Below are positions 1 to 7,814 of a DNA stretch of 64,000 bases, piece by piece; position 1 is the first letter of the stretch; each line of letters opens with the position of its first letter. The notes under the pieces were generated by a model. It was given only the letters and a program-made list of their open reading frames with translations. It ran no database searches and was not told where the DNA came from. A program made the position numbers and the translations under genes. Source of the DNA: Microbacterium aoyamense (GTDB lineage: Bacteria; Actinomycetota; Actinomycetes; Actinomycetales; Microbacteriaceae); the NCBI RefSeq assembly GCF_023155855.1, contig NZ_JAKNUT010000006.1:62001-126000 (forward strand). The letters run 5' to 3'.

Positions 1-2
1 CG

Positions 3-455
3 ATCGAGGCAGTCGGCGACGCTCAGGCCGCCGGCCCCGATCACACGTGGGTGCTCGAGCTGGACGACGAGCCCGTCGTCGTCGCGGGCGACGCGGGCCG
101 CGTGACGCAGGTGCTCTCGAATCTGCTCGCCAACGCGCGGGTGCACACACCCGAGGACACGACCGTCACCGTCACCGTCGCGCACGAGGGCGACGAGGCG
201 GTGCTGCGCGTGCACGACGACGGCCCCGGCATCGAGCCCGAGCTGGCCGACGAGCTGTTCGAGCGCTTCTCACGCGCCGACCGCTCCCGCGCACGCAAGA
301 CGGGTGGCACGGGTCTGGGGCTCTCGATCGCGCGCGCGATCTCGGAAGCGCATGGCGGAACCCTCTCGGTCGAGAGCGAGCCCGGCGACACGACGTTCGA
401 GCTGCGGCTCCCCGCCGCCAAGCCCGCCGAGCCCGCCGAGCCCGCCGCATCCTGA
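3..455 (+). CDS. Sensor histidine kinase, C-terminal part (5' end outside window)
   Basis: The reading frame is already open at the left edge, so only the last 150 residues are present. They form the ATP-binding (HATPase_c) domain of a two-component sensor kinase: an N-box (SNLLANARVHT), a G1 box (DDGPGIEPE), an F-box (FERFSRADRSRARK) and a G2 box (GGTGLGLSIARAI) appear in the canonical order. The protein would autophosphorylate a histidine in the missing DHp domain and pass the phosphate to a response regulator that is not in the window. The C-terminus is an alanine/proline-rich tail with three AEP repeats. The input signal cannot be inferred. The family call is firm. Confidence 0.93.
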   Translation: MEAVGDAQAAGPDHTWVLELDDEPVVVAGDAGRVTQVLSNLLANARVHTPEDTTVTVTVAHEGDEAVLRVHDDGPGIEPELADELFERFSRADRSRARKTGGTGLGLSIARAISEAHGGTLSVESEPGDTTFELRLPAAKPAEPAEPAAS

Positions 456-549
456 GCCGGCTTCTGCGTTCGCCGGACGGCACCGGATCGCCGCGCGCGA
501 GGGACGCCGACGGCGTGTCGTCGGCGCTGAGACTCTCTTGCCGCGCCGA

Positions 550-717
550 TGAACTTCCCGCTCACACGCCATTCGTGCGGTCCCCGACCTCCGATCGGGC
601 GGGAAACACGATGGCGGCAGTTTCCCGCATCCGCGCCACCGATTGATGCAGCGGATGCCGGGAACTGCCGCACAATCGTCACCAGCGCGACCACATCGCG
701 CGTGAGCGGGAAGTTCA
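550..717. repeat. 168-bp nested inverted-repeat element (element A) between convergent genes
   Basis: The outer arms are TGAACTTCCCGCTCAC at 550-565 and its exact reverse complement at 702-717. The inner arms are 21 nt at 614-634 and 651-671, matching at both ends (GCGGCAGTT and CATCCGC) with a five-base mismatched centre; the inner loop is 16 nt. The element nearly fills the 300-bp gap between the kinase (+) and the oxidoreductase (-). The outer motif recurs eight times at 39403-39664. The rest of the gap (456-549, 718-755) shows nothing recognisable. A REPIN/MITE-like non-coding repeat or a bidirectional terminator are the likeliest readings; there is no T-run. Confidence 0.8.
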
Positions 718-755
718 ACGGCGCACAGAGAGGACCTCTGAGGCGGCGACGGACC

Positions 756-2345
756 TCAGTAGCCGCTGAAGGCGTCCGTCGTGATGGACCGCGCGCGCTC
801 GAGCGCGGGCGCGAGGTCGGCGATGAGCCCCGGTGGGCCCGAGATGTACGCGTGGCGGGCCGACAGATCGGGCACGACCCGCAAGAGGCCGTCGGCGTCG
901 AGACGCACGCCCTGCGCCCACATCCAGTGGCGCGGCAGATCGGCGGGACGGTCGCGCGTGAAGACGATCGTCGGGACGCCCGTCGCTTCGAGCTCGGCGC
1001 GATAGACGAGCTCGGATGACTCGGACGCGACGTACACCAGCACGACGTCGCGATCCTCAGCCGCAGCCTGCACGTGCCGCAGCTGCGACACGAACGGCGT
1101 CACGCCGATCCCCGCCGCGACCATGAGCACCGGCGCCGCCGTGCGCTTGGGGAGGACGAAATCGCCCCACACGCCCGTGACCGGCAGCGCATCGCCGGGC
1201 TCGACGAGCGCGAGCGCGCGCTTGAAGGAGCTCTGAGGTTTCAATGCTGAACCAGGCTGCGCGGGGGGACCGGATGCCTCACGGAACGCGACCTTGACGA
1301 GCGGAAGGTCCTCGGGCGCCGACGAGATGCTGAACTCGCGGCGCGTGCCGCGCGCGTCGGGGTGGTGGTGCGGCACTTCGATCTCGATGTACTGCCCCGG
1401 GACGAACTTCAGCCCGCGGCGCGTGCGGAACGTCAGCTCGCGCACGGTGGGAGTGAGGTCCGCGCGGGACTCGAGCGTCAGGCGCACGGCCGAGCGCACC
1501 GCGAAGGCGAACGCGACGAGGTTGCCGATGATGAGCGCGCGCTCCTGGCCCAGGCTCACGGCGCCGAGGTCGATCGGCCAGCCGGCGAGCACGCCGACGA
1601 CGCCGGCCACCGTGAACTGCTGCCAGCGGCGCGGCGGCAGCGTGAGCGGCTCGGAGAGCATGAACGCGCCGAGGAAGAGGAACGGGTACTGGCTGATGCT
1701 CGACCACAACGCGCTCCCCAGATCGAAATCGCTCCCCGCAGTCTGGGTCTGGATCGACATCCGCATCACGGTGACAGCCACGGCAGTGACGACGAAGACC
1801 GCGATCACCCGCAATTTCTCGGTGCGCCAGAGGATGGCGAGCCCGAGGATGACGACTGGGGTGACCATGGCCGGCGTGCCAACCCACCACAGCGGCGCGC
1901 CAAGCACCGGAAACGCCGTTCCCAGGAGGTAGAGCGCAGTTGCGCCCGCAGCCGCGGGATTGAGAATGTGGCGGCCCTGCCATGCGATGACGTACTTCGA
2001 GAGGGATGCCACGGCCCCCGCGATCGTAATGCCGACGAGCTTCCAGAGATCGAGACTCGGCATCAGCACGAAGAGCAGGATGTGCGCCGTGATGAGCGAC
2101 GACTCGATGCGCCAGGGCAGGTGCAGGACGCGCTGGGCCGCGGCATCCACCCCGACGCACACGATCGACAGCACGACGAGCGCGACGACCAGCTCGAGCG
2201 GACCCGGCGCGACGAGGCCGAAGAACGACAGGACGAGCGCGATGACGGCGAGCGTGCCGAGCGAGAGCAGGACGAGCCGGTACATCGAGACGCGGCCGAG
2301 CACCGCGAAGACGCGGTTCCACAGGGCGGTGAGGGATCCGATCAC
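756..2345 (-). CDS. RnfD/NqrB-like membrane protein fused to ferredoxin-NADP(+)-reductase-type domain
   Basis: 529 aa. Residues about 20-285 are a multi-helix membrane domain with RnfD/NqrB hallmarks: RHILNP at 125-130 and MLSEPLT at 229-235. Residues about 290-529 are a soluble FAD/NAD(P)H oxidoreductase domain: FAD motif REFSISS (336-342), nicotinamide motif AAGIGVTP (410-417), YISGPPG (500-506) and a terminal FSGY. By family knowledge it would take electrons from NAD(P)H in the cytosol through FAD into the membrane domain. The start overlaps apbE by 4 nt (ATGA), so translation is coupled. I see no convincing S-G-A-T flavinylation site in a loop; AGAT at 133-136 lies inside the conserved NPA helix. 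With the two upstream genes it forms a flavin electron-transfer operon. Electron acceptor unknown. Confidence 0.85.
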   Translation of the reverse strand: MIGSLTALWNRVFAVLGRVSMYRLVLLSLGTLAVIALVLSFFGLVAPGPLELVVALVVLSIVCVGVDAAAQRVLHLPWRIESSLITAHILLFVLMPSLDLWKLVGITIAGAVASLSKYVIAWQGRHILNPAAAGATALYLLGTAFPVLGAPLWWVGTPAMVTPVVILGLAILWRTEKLRVIAVFVVTAVAVTVMRMSIQTQTAGSDFDLGSALWSSISQYPFLFLGAFMLSEPLTLPPRRWQQFTVAGVVGVLAGWPIDLGAVSLGQERALIIGNLVAFAFAVRSAVRLTLESRADLTPTVRELTFRTRRGLKFVPGQYIEIEVPHHHPDARGTRREFSISSAPEDLPLVKVAFREASGPPAQPGSALKPQSSFKRALALVEPGDALPVTGVWGDFVLPKRTAAPVLMVAAGIGVTPFVSQLRHVQAAAEDRDVVLVYVASESSELVYRAELEATGVPTIVFTRDRPADLPRHWMWAQGVRLDADGLLRVVPDLSARHAYISGPPGLIADLAPALERARSITTDAFSGY

Positions 2346-3184
2346 GTGAACAACTCTGCCTTACTCCCGGGTGACCACTCGACGCGGCCGTCCGTCGTCA
2401 TGCGCACCCACTCGACGCCCCACTCGTGCGCGACTCTCTCTCCGCCGTCGAAGAACAGCGCGGTGGCGACCCCGTCGGCGCGCATCGCGGTGGACGCCAC
2501 CGCCCACGTCGCGGCGATCGTGCGCACGGGCTCCCCCGTCCGCGCGTCGAGGACGTGGTGCAGGCCGTCGCCCCACGCGCGGCGGTTCGTCGCCGACGCG
2601 CAGAGCGCGGCATCCTGGACCTCCCATACGCCGATCGCTCGACGCGGGTCGAAGGGGTGCTCGAGCCCGATGCGCTGCGGTGCTCCGCGCACGGCGAGAT
2701 CACCGCTCGCATCGACGACGGCGTCGCCGTCGAGCGCCGCAAGCACCAGGTCGACCAGGCGGCCCTTGCCGAGGGCTCCCACGTCGATGGTGGCCGGATG
2801 CCGCAGCCGCAGTTCGTCGTCGTCCCACGCGAGCTCGGCCGACCAGTCGGGCGCCGGGGCGGCTCCGCGATCGACGAGCGACAGCGTGGAGTCGTATCCA
2901 CGCCGCGCGAGCGCATCGCCGACGAGCGGGCTGACGGCACCGTCCGTCGCCGCGGAGAGCGTGGCGTACGCATCGAGCATCGCGATGGTGTCAGGTGGTG
3001 CGACGACCCGACCGCCGTCGCGGGCGAGCCGCGACACGACCGAGTCGACGCGGAAGCGCGACCACTCCGCATCGAAGCGCCGAATGACCGTCTCCACCCT
3101 GCGGCGTGCTGGTTGATCGAGCGGATCGACCGTCTCGATCTGCCAGGGCACTCCGATCGCGTCGAAGCGCCAGATCTCGGGCAC
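2342..3184 (-). CDS. apbE: FAD:protein FMN transferase (ApbE family)
   Basis: 280 aa, GTG start 5 nt after the preceding gene's stop. ApbE enzymes transfer FMN from FAD onto a threonine of target proteins. Family motifs are in order: WSRFRVDS (41-48), DVGALGKGRLVD (134-145), DASGDLAVRG (158-167), HHVLDARTG (209-217) and ADGVATALF (236-244). The obvious substrate is the FMN-binding lipoprotein encoded just upstream. No signal peptide or lipobox is visible at the N-terminus (MPEIWRFDAIG), although that substrate is expected outside the membrane. Flavinylation before export, or a missed upstream start, are alternatives. Family assignment is secure. Confidence 0.93.
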   Translation of the reverse strand: MPEIWRFDAIGVPWQIETVDPLDQPARRRVETVIRRFDAEWSRFRVDSVVSRLARDGGRVVAPPDTIAMLDAYATLSAATDGAVSPLVGDALARRGYDSTLSLVDRGAAPAPDWSAELAWDDDELRLRHPATIDVGALGKGRLVDLVLAALDGDAVVDASGDLAVRGAPQRIGLEHPFDPRRAIGVWEVQDAALCASATNRRAWGDGLHHVLDARTGEPVRTIAATWAVASTAMRADGVATALFFDGGERVAHEWGVEWVRMTTDGRVEWSPGSKAELFT

Positions 3185-3189
3185 GAGCG

Positions 3190-3636
3190 TCAGGCGGCCG
3201 CTTCGGCCTTGATCGTCTCGATCGCGTCGTTGAAGCCGCCGCTCGTGAGCGATGACCCGGCGACGCGGCTGACCGAGATCTCGTCGATGGACTTGCCGAC
3301 GACTTCGTCCGAGATGCCGCCGATGAACTGGCCCTGGTACTGCTGCGACTCCGCCTTCTGCGGGTCGCCCTCGACGTCGACCGAGGTGATGATGCCGTCC
3401 TCGAGTGCGACGGTGACCGAGATCGTCTCGACCGATTCGGGGGTCTGGTACGTGCCCTCAGCGGTGTAGGTGCCGTCGGTGTACTCCCCCGTCGACGATC
3501 CGGAGTCCGTGCCCGAGCCGGTGTCGGTCGTGGCGGGTGAGGTGCAACCGGCGAGCGCGAGGGCGCCGGCGAAGCCGACGGTCGCGACCGTGCCGAAACG
3601 GACGGCCGTGCGGGATGCTGCGGTGGTGCGGATCAT
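3190..3636 (-). CDS. FMN-binding domain lipoprotein
   Basis: 148 aa. The N-terminus is a lipoprotein signal with lipobox LAGC (Cys31), followed by a Ser/Gly/Thr-rich linker (about 32-50) and a single FMN_bind domain. The flavinylation-type motif AGSSLTSGGF ends the domain; by comparison with the family consensus S-G-A-T/S-x-T the FMN acceptor should be Thr131. The start has a strong Shine-Dalgarno (AGAAGGAGG). It is the first gene of the operon with apbE and the RnfD/FNR fusion, so it is the likely membrane-anchored outer electron carrier. What it reduces is not evident. Confidence 0.9.
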   Translation of the reverse strand: MIRTTAASRTAVRFGTVATVGFAGALALAGCTSPATTDTGSGTDSGSSTGEYTDGTYTAEGTYQTPESVETISVTVALEDGIITSVDVEGDPQKAESQQYQGQFIGGISDEVVGKSIDEISVSRVAGSSLTSGGFNDAIETIKAEAAA

Positions 3637-3715
3637 GGTGGTCCTCCTTCTGCGAGCGTCCTGCCATCCTCACCGAGGACTCTATGAACCGCCTTTGAAG
3701 GAGTGACGAGCCGGC

Positions 3716-4750
3716 TCAGGCATCCCCGCCGAACATGCTCGTGACCGAGCCGTCTTCGAAGACCTCGCGGATCGCGCGGGCGAGGAGCGGAGCGATCGGC
3801 AGGATCGTGAGCGTCGGAAAGCGCTTGGACTCGGGTACCGGGATCGTGTCGGTGACGACGACCTCGTCGATCGCCTCGCTCTGCAGACGCGTCGCGGCGG
3901 GGTCGCTGAAGATCGCGTGGGTCGCGGCGACGATCACGCGCTCCGCGCCGTTCGCCTTGAGCGCCTCGGCGGCCTTGACGATCGTGCCGCCCGTGTCGAT
4001 CATGTCGTCGACGAGGAGGCAGACGCGTCCTTCGACGTGGCCGACGATCTCGTTCACCGTGACCTGGTTCGCGACGTTCGGGTCGCGACGCTTGTGGATG
4101 ATCGCGAGCGGAGCACCGAGGCTGTCGGACCACTGGTCGGCGACGCGCACACGGCCGGTGTCGGGCGAGACCACGGTGAGCTTCTCGCGGTCTTCGGCGC
4201 TCAGCGTGCTCTGGAAGTAGTCCAGCAGCACGGGCTTGGCGAAGAGGTGGTCGACCGGGCCGTCGAAGAAGCCCTGGATCTGCGCCGCGTGCAGGTCGAC
4301 GCTCATGACGCGGTCGGCGCCTGCCGTCTTGAGCAGATCGGCGACGAGCCGGGCGCTGATCGGCTCGCGGCCGCGACCCTTCTTGTCCTGGCGCGAGTAC
4401 GGGTAGTACGGCGCGACGACGGTGATGCGCTTCGCCGACGCGCGCTTGGCCGCATCGAGCATGATGAGCGTCTCCATGAGCCACTCGTTGACGGGCGGAC
4501 CGAAGCTCTGGATCAGGAAGAAGTCGCAGCCGCGAATCGAGACCTCGAACCGCGTGAGGATCTCGCCCGACGCGAACGTGCGGTACTCCGTGGGTACGAG
4601 TTCGGTGCCCAGGTGACCGGCGACCTCGGTCGCGAGTTCGGGGTGCGAGCTGCCTCGCGCGACGACGAGCCGCTTCTTGGTCTTCGCGACGAGCCCGGGT
4701 GCGATGTCGTGTTCGCGATCGAGCTCAACCGTCTTGTTCTTGCGACCCAT
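3716..4750 (-). CDS. prs: Ribose-phosphate pyrophosphokinase
   Basis: 344 aa. Makes PRPP from ribose 5-phosphate and ATP for nucleotide, histidine and tryptophan synthesis. The PRPP-binding loop VDDMIDTGGT is at 247-256 and the flexible-loop region SRQDKKGRGREPIS at 119-132. I chose the ATG at 4750 (MGRKNKTVEL) over an upstream ATG at 4798 because it has an AGAAGGCGG ribosome-binding site and leaves a normal family N-terminus. Its 5' end overlaps the 3' end of glmU by 26 nt. The glmU-prs pairing is conserved in actinobacteria (Rv1018c-Rv1017c in M. tuberculosis). Confidence 0.96.
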   Translation of the reverse strand: MGRKNKTVELDREHDIAPGLVAKTKKRLVVARGSSHPELATEVAGHLGTELVPTEYRTFASGEILTRFEVSIRGCDFFLIQSFGPPVNEWLMETLIMLDAAKRASAKRITVVAPYYPYSRQDKKGRGREPISARLVADLLKTAGADRVMSVDLHAAQIQGFFDGPVDHLFAKPVLLDYFQSTLSAEDREKLTVVSPDTGRVRVADQWSDSLGAPLAIIHKRRDPNVANQVTVNEIVGHVEGRVCLLVDDMIDTGGTIVKAAEALKANGAERVIVAATHAIFSDPAATRLQSEAIDEVVVTDTIPVPESKRFPTLTILPIAPLLARAIREVFEDGSVTSMFGGDA

Positions 4751-6191
4751 CGTCCGCCTTCTGTGCGGACCGGGCCTTGGCCGCGACATCCGCCGCACCC
4801 GTGCCCGGTCGGTTGGTCTCGACCCACCCCTCGACGTTGCGCTGAGGGGCGACGCTCAGTGCCAGGGCGCCTGCGGGGACGTCCTTTCGGACCACAGCCC
4901 CTGCCCCGGTCTTCGCTCCGTCTCCGATCCTAACGGGCGCGACGAAGACGTTGTGCGACCCCGTGTGCACCTCGTCGCCGATCTCGGTGCGGTGCTTGGC
5001 GATGTCGTCGTAGTTGGCCGTGATGGCGCCCGCGCCGATGTTGACGTGCGCCCCGATCGTGGTGTCGCCGATGTACGACAGGTGCGGCACCTTGCTGCCT
5101 TCGCCGATCGTCGAGTTCTTCGTCTCGACGAACGTGCCGATCTTGCCTCCGGCGGCGAGGTACGTGCCGGGACGCAGGTACGAGAACGGGCCGACGGATG
5201 CTCCGGCCCCGATGACCGCGAGCGTGCCGTCGGTGCGCTTGACCGTGGCATCCGCTCCGACCTCGCAATCGACGAGCGTCGTGTCGGGGCCGATCACAGC
5301 GCCCGATTCGACGACCGTGGCGCGAAGGAGCTGCGTGTTCGGAAGGATCGTGACGTCGGGTGCGAGGGTCGCCGTGACGTCGATCCAGGTCGTCGCGGGG
5401 TCGACGATCGTCACCCCCGCGAGCTGCCAGCGGCGCACCGTGCGCGCGTTGAGCAGGCGGCCGGCGTCGGAGAGCTGGATGCGGTCGTTCACGCCGAGGG
5501 CGGCCGCGGCGTTCGGAGCCGCCGATGCCGCGACGGGCTCGCTCGCTCCGCGCAGCAGTCCGACGACGTCGGTGAGGTACTTCTCGCCCTGCGCATTGGC
5601 GGTTCCGACGAGCGCGATCTGCGTGCGCAGCGCAGGTGCGCGGAAGACGTAGACCCCCGCGTTGATCTCGCGGACCGCCGCCTCTTCGGGGCTCGCGTCC
5701 TTCTGTTCGACGATGCGCAGGACAGCGCCCGAGGCATCCCGGATCACTCGTCCGTACCCGCGCGCGTCATCGACGACGGCGCTCAGCACCGTCGCTGCGG
5801 CCGCCGACGCGCGGTGCGCGGCGATCAACGCGCCGAGGGTGTCGGCCTCGAGAAGGGGCACATCGCCGCTCAGCACGAGCACGTCGCCGTCGAAACCGGG
5901 GAGCGCCGCGAGGGCGATCTCGACGGCGCGACCGGTGCCGGGGATCTCGTCCTGGTCGACGACGACCGCGGCGGGCTCCTGATCGACCACGGCGGCCGCG
6001 ACGCGGTCGCGCTCGTGGCGGACGACGACGACGACCGACTCGGGCTCGAGTGCGCGCGCCGTCGCGAGAACGTGGCCGACGAGTGGACGGCCCCCGATGG
6101 GATGCAGCACCTTCGGCGTCGTGGACTTCATGCGCGTGCCCTGCCCGGCAGCCAGGACGACGACGGCCAGGGGTGCGTTCGTGTACGACAT
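4725..6191 (-). CDS. glmU: Bifunctional UDP-N-acetylglucosamine pyrophosphorylase / glucosamine-1-phosphate N-acetyltransferase
   Basis: 488 aa. Catalyses the last two steps to UDP-GlcNAc for peptidoglycan. The N-terminal uridyltransferase carries LAAGQGTRMKS (13-23); the C-terminal half is a left-handed beta-helix of hexapeptide repeats with the acetyltransferase region around SYIGDTTIGAHVNIGAG. The start MSYTNAPL at 6191 fits the family, but it lies only 2 nt beyond the 3' end of the tRNA-Gln gene, so any ribosome-binding sequence must sit in the tRNA acceptor/T-arm sequence (see finding). The next in-frame alternatives would cut into the nucleotide-binding strand. Confidence 0.96.
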   Translation of the reverse strand: MSYTNAPLAVVVLAAGQGTRMKSTTPKVLHPIGGRPLVGHVLATARALEPESVVVVVRHERDRVAAAVVDQEPAAVVVDQDEIPGTGRAVEIALAALPGFDGDVLVLSGDVPLLEADTLGALIAAHRASAAAATVLSAVVDDARGYGRVIRDASGAVLRIVEQKDASPEEAAVREINAGVYVFRAPALRTQIALVGTANAQGEKYLTDVVGLLRGASEPVAASAAPNAAAALGVNDRIQLSDAGRLLNARTVRRWQLAGVTIVDPATTWIDVTATLAPDVTILPNTQLLRATVVESGAVIGPDTTLVDCEVGADATVKRTDGTLAVIGAGASVGPFSYLRPGTYLAAGGKIGTFVETKNSTIGEGSKVPHLSYIGDTTIGAHVNIGAGAITANYDDIAKHRTEIGDEVHTGSHNVFVAPVRIGDGAKTGAGAVVRKDVPAGALALSVAPQRNVEGWVETNRPGTGAADVAAKARSAQKADDGSQEQDG

Positions 6192-6193
6192 GC

Positions 6194-6264
6194 TCCGCCG
6201 CCAGGATTCGAACCTAGACCTAACAGCTCCAAAGGCTGTCGTGCTGCCGTTACACCACGGCGGA
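6194..6264 (-). tRNA. tRNA-Gln (anticodon UUG)
   Basis: 71 nt, CCA not encoded. The 7-bp acceptor stem pairs TCCGCCG with CGGCGGA. The anticodon arm is CAGCC-TTTGGAG-CTG with anticodon TTG, and the T-arm contains GGTTCGAATCC. It is directly upstream of and co-directional with glmU, whose start codon is 2 nt from the acceptor end. Confidence 0.96.
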
Positions 6265-6343
6265 CCGGCCGCGCGTGCGACCCCGTCAAGTCTGCCAGAC
6301 CGGTATCGCACGTCGAGCCCGCGCGACCGGCAGAATGGCACTC

Positions 6344-6841
6344 ATGCCGCACGAGTCCGACGAAGTCGACAGGATCGTCGAGGCGTGGACCCGGCAGCGG
6401 CCCGACCTCGACTTCTCACCCCTCGAAGTGCTGTCGCGCGTCGATCGGCTGTCGCGCCACCTCGATCGCGCCCGCAAGGACGCGTTCCGCCGCAGCGACC
6501 TCGAGTCGTGGGAGTGGGACGTGCTGTCGGCACTCCGCCGCGCCGGCGAGCCGTTCCAGCTCAGCCCCAAGCAGCTCCTGCAGCAGACGCTCGTCTCGAG
6601 CGGCACCATGACCAACCGCATCGACCGGCTCGTCGCCCGGCGCCTCGTGCGGCGCGAAGCCGATCCGGGTGACGGTCGCAGCGTGCTCGTGACGCTGACG
6701 GACGACGGACAGCTGAGAGTGGATGCCGCGATCACCCGCCTCGTGGATGCCGAGGCCGTCCTGCTCGGCGCCGTGTCGCGCGGCGATCGCGAGCGACTCG
6801 CCGGACTGCTGCGCAAACTGAGCCTGGGATTCGACGCATGA
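6344..6841 (+). CDS. MarR-family transcriptional regulator
   Basis: 165 aa. Winged-helix DNA-binding protein: helix-turn-helix around LVSSGTMTNRIDRLVARRLV, then the wing READPGDGRSVLVTLTDDG. The start at 6344 is chosen because CAGAAT (6331-6336) lies exactly 7 nt before it, the leaderless pattern used across the window; an ATG at 6335 would fall inside that -10. The stop overlaps the next start by 4 nt (ATGA), so it is co-expressed with the membrane protein behind it and may regulate it. Ligand unknown. Confidence 0.88.
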   Translation: MPHESDEVDRIVEAWTRQRPDLDFSPLEVLSRVDRLSRHLDRARKDAFRRSDLESWEWDVLSALRRAGEPFQLSPKQLLQQTLVSSGTMTNRIDRLVARRLVRREADPGDGRSVLVTLTDDGQLRVDAAITRLVDAEAVLLGAVSRGDRERLAGLLRKLSLGFDA

Positions 6842-7341
6842 CGGACTCGGCACCCGAGAAGACCCGATGGGCCGCGTGGCTGGACGCTCGCTTCCGCAGC
6901 CCTGCGGCGATCTACGGGCTCATCGTGTTCGCGGCGTTCGTCACGATCTCGTCCGACCATTCGCACGATGCGTGGGGGCTGCTCAACACGGCGGTGTGGA
7001 CGCTCCTCGTCTTCTTCATCGCGCACGTCTTCGCCGAGACCCTCACCGCACACGGAGAGCGGGGGCTGCGGGCATCCATCGCCCACGCTGTCGCCCACGC
7101 GGCGGGCATGCTCTACGCGGCCGTCCCCGGGACGATCGTGCTCATCGTGTGCGGGATCAACGGCGTCAGCGTCGACGACGCCTATGAGGCGACGATGTGG
7201 GTCACGTGGGTCGTGCTGGCGATCCTCGGGTACGTCGCCTACTGGCGGCGCGGCGCGCACATCGCGATCCGACTGCTGGGCGCGCTGGGCACCGCCGCGC
7301 TGGGCCTGAGCATCGTCCTGCTCGAGTACGCGGTGCACTGA
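6838..7341 (+). CDS. Four-helix membrane protein of unknown function
   Basis: 167 aa with about four hydrophobic segments (roughly 25-42, 48-66, 85-110, 118-137, with a further one near the C-terminus). A DHSHDAW motif follows the first helix and a second His (AHVFAE) sits in the next, as often seen in small integral membrane proteins of actinobacteria; no enzyme signature is recognised. Translationally coupled to the MarR gene (ATGA) and to the MazG-like gene (TGATG). I do not assign a function; a MarR-controlled envelope or transport accessory role is only an inference from the operon. Confidence 0.75.
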   Translation: MTDSAPEKTRWAAWLDARFRSPAAIYGLIVFAAFVTISSDHSHDAWGLLNTAVWTLLVFFIAHVFAETLTAHGERGLRASIAHAVAHAAGMLYAAVPGTIVLIVCGINGVSVDDAYEATMWVTWVVLAILGYVAYWRRGAHIAIRLLGALGTAALGLSIVLLEYAVH

Positions 7342-7649
7342 TGGATCTCGCGGGTCTGCAGCGCGAGGTCGAGGCGATCTCGGCCCTGTACGCGCGACGA
7401 TTCGATATCGACCGCACCGACGACTGGCTCCTGCTGAAGCTCAATGAAGAGGTCGGCGAGCTGACGCAGGCGTACCTCGCACGAACGGGCCAGGCGCGTC
7501 GAACGGATGCCTCGCCCGAACACTTCGATGACGAGATCGCCGATGTGCTCGCACACCTGCTGCTGATTGCGGAACGCTTCGGCGTCGACGTCGCGGCGGC
7601 GATGGAGCGCAAGTGGCTCGCGTGGAAGGCCGATCTCGACGAGGACTGA
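7341..7649 (+). CDS. MazG-like nucleotide pyrophosphohydrolase
   Basis: 102 aa, single all-alpha NTP-PPase domain. The metal-binding pattern is present: NEEVGELTQAY (ExxE) followed by DEIADVLAHLL (ExxD). Such proteins hydrolyse non-canonical nucleoside triphosphates to monophosphates and PPi. Start codon overlaps the upstream stop by 1 nt (TGATG), making the third gene of the MarR operon. Substrate not inferable. Confidence 0.85.
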   Translation: MDLAGLQREVEAISALYARRFDIDRTDDWLLLKLNEEVGELTQAYLARTGQARRTDASPEHFDDEIADVLAHLLLIAERFGVDVAAAMERKWLAWKADLDED

Positions 7650-7814
7650 CCGCGGCTCGGACTTCCGGGCATCGGGTCTTCAGGGCTTCTCCGCTTCGGA
7701 TCTTCAGGCATACGCGCCGTGCGCGCGGTGCGGTTCTCCACAGTCTCGAAAATGACGGGAAGATCCGCCACACGACGGAGGCGTCGCCCCACCCGCATGC
7801 CTCACGTGCCTGTC

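Noticed and set aside
549..1019. Similar peptides (MNFPLTR..., QFPAS...) from both strands around 550-720 and at 39.4 kb
   Set aside because: They are translations of the inverted repeats themselves, which explains the likeness on both strands; no coding support.
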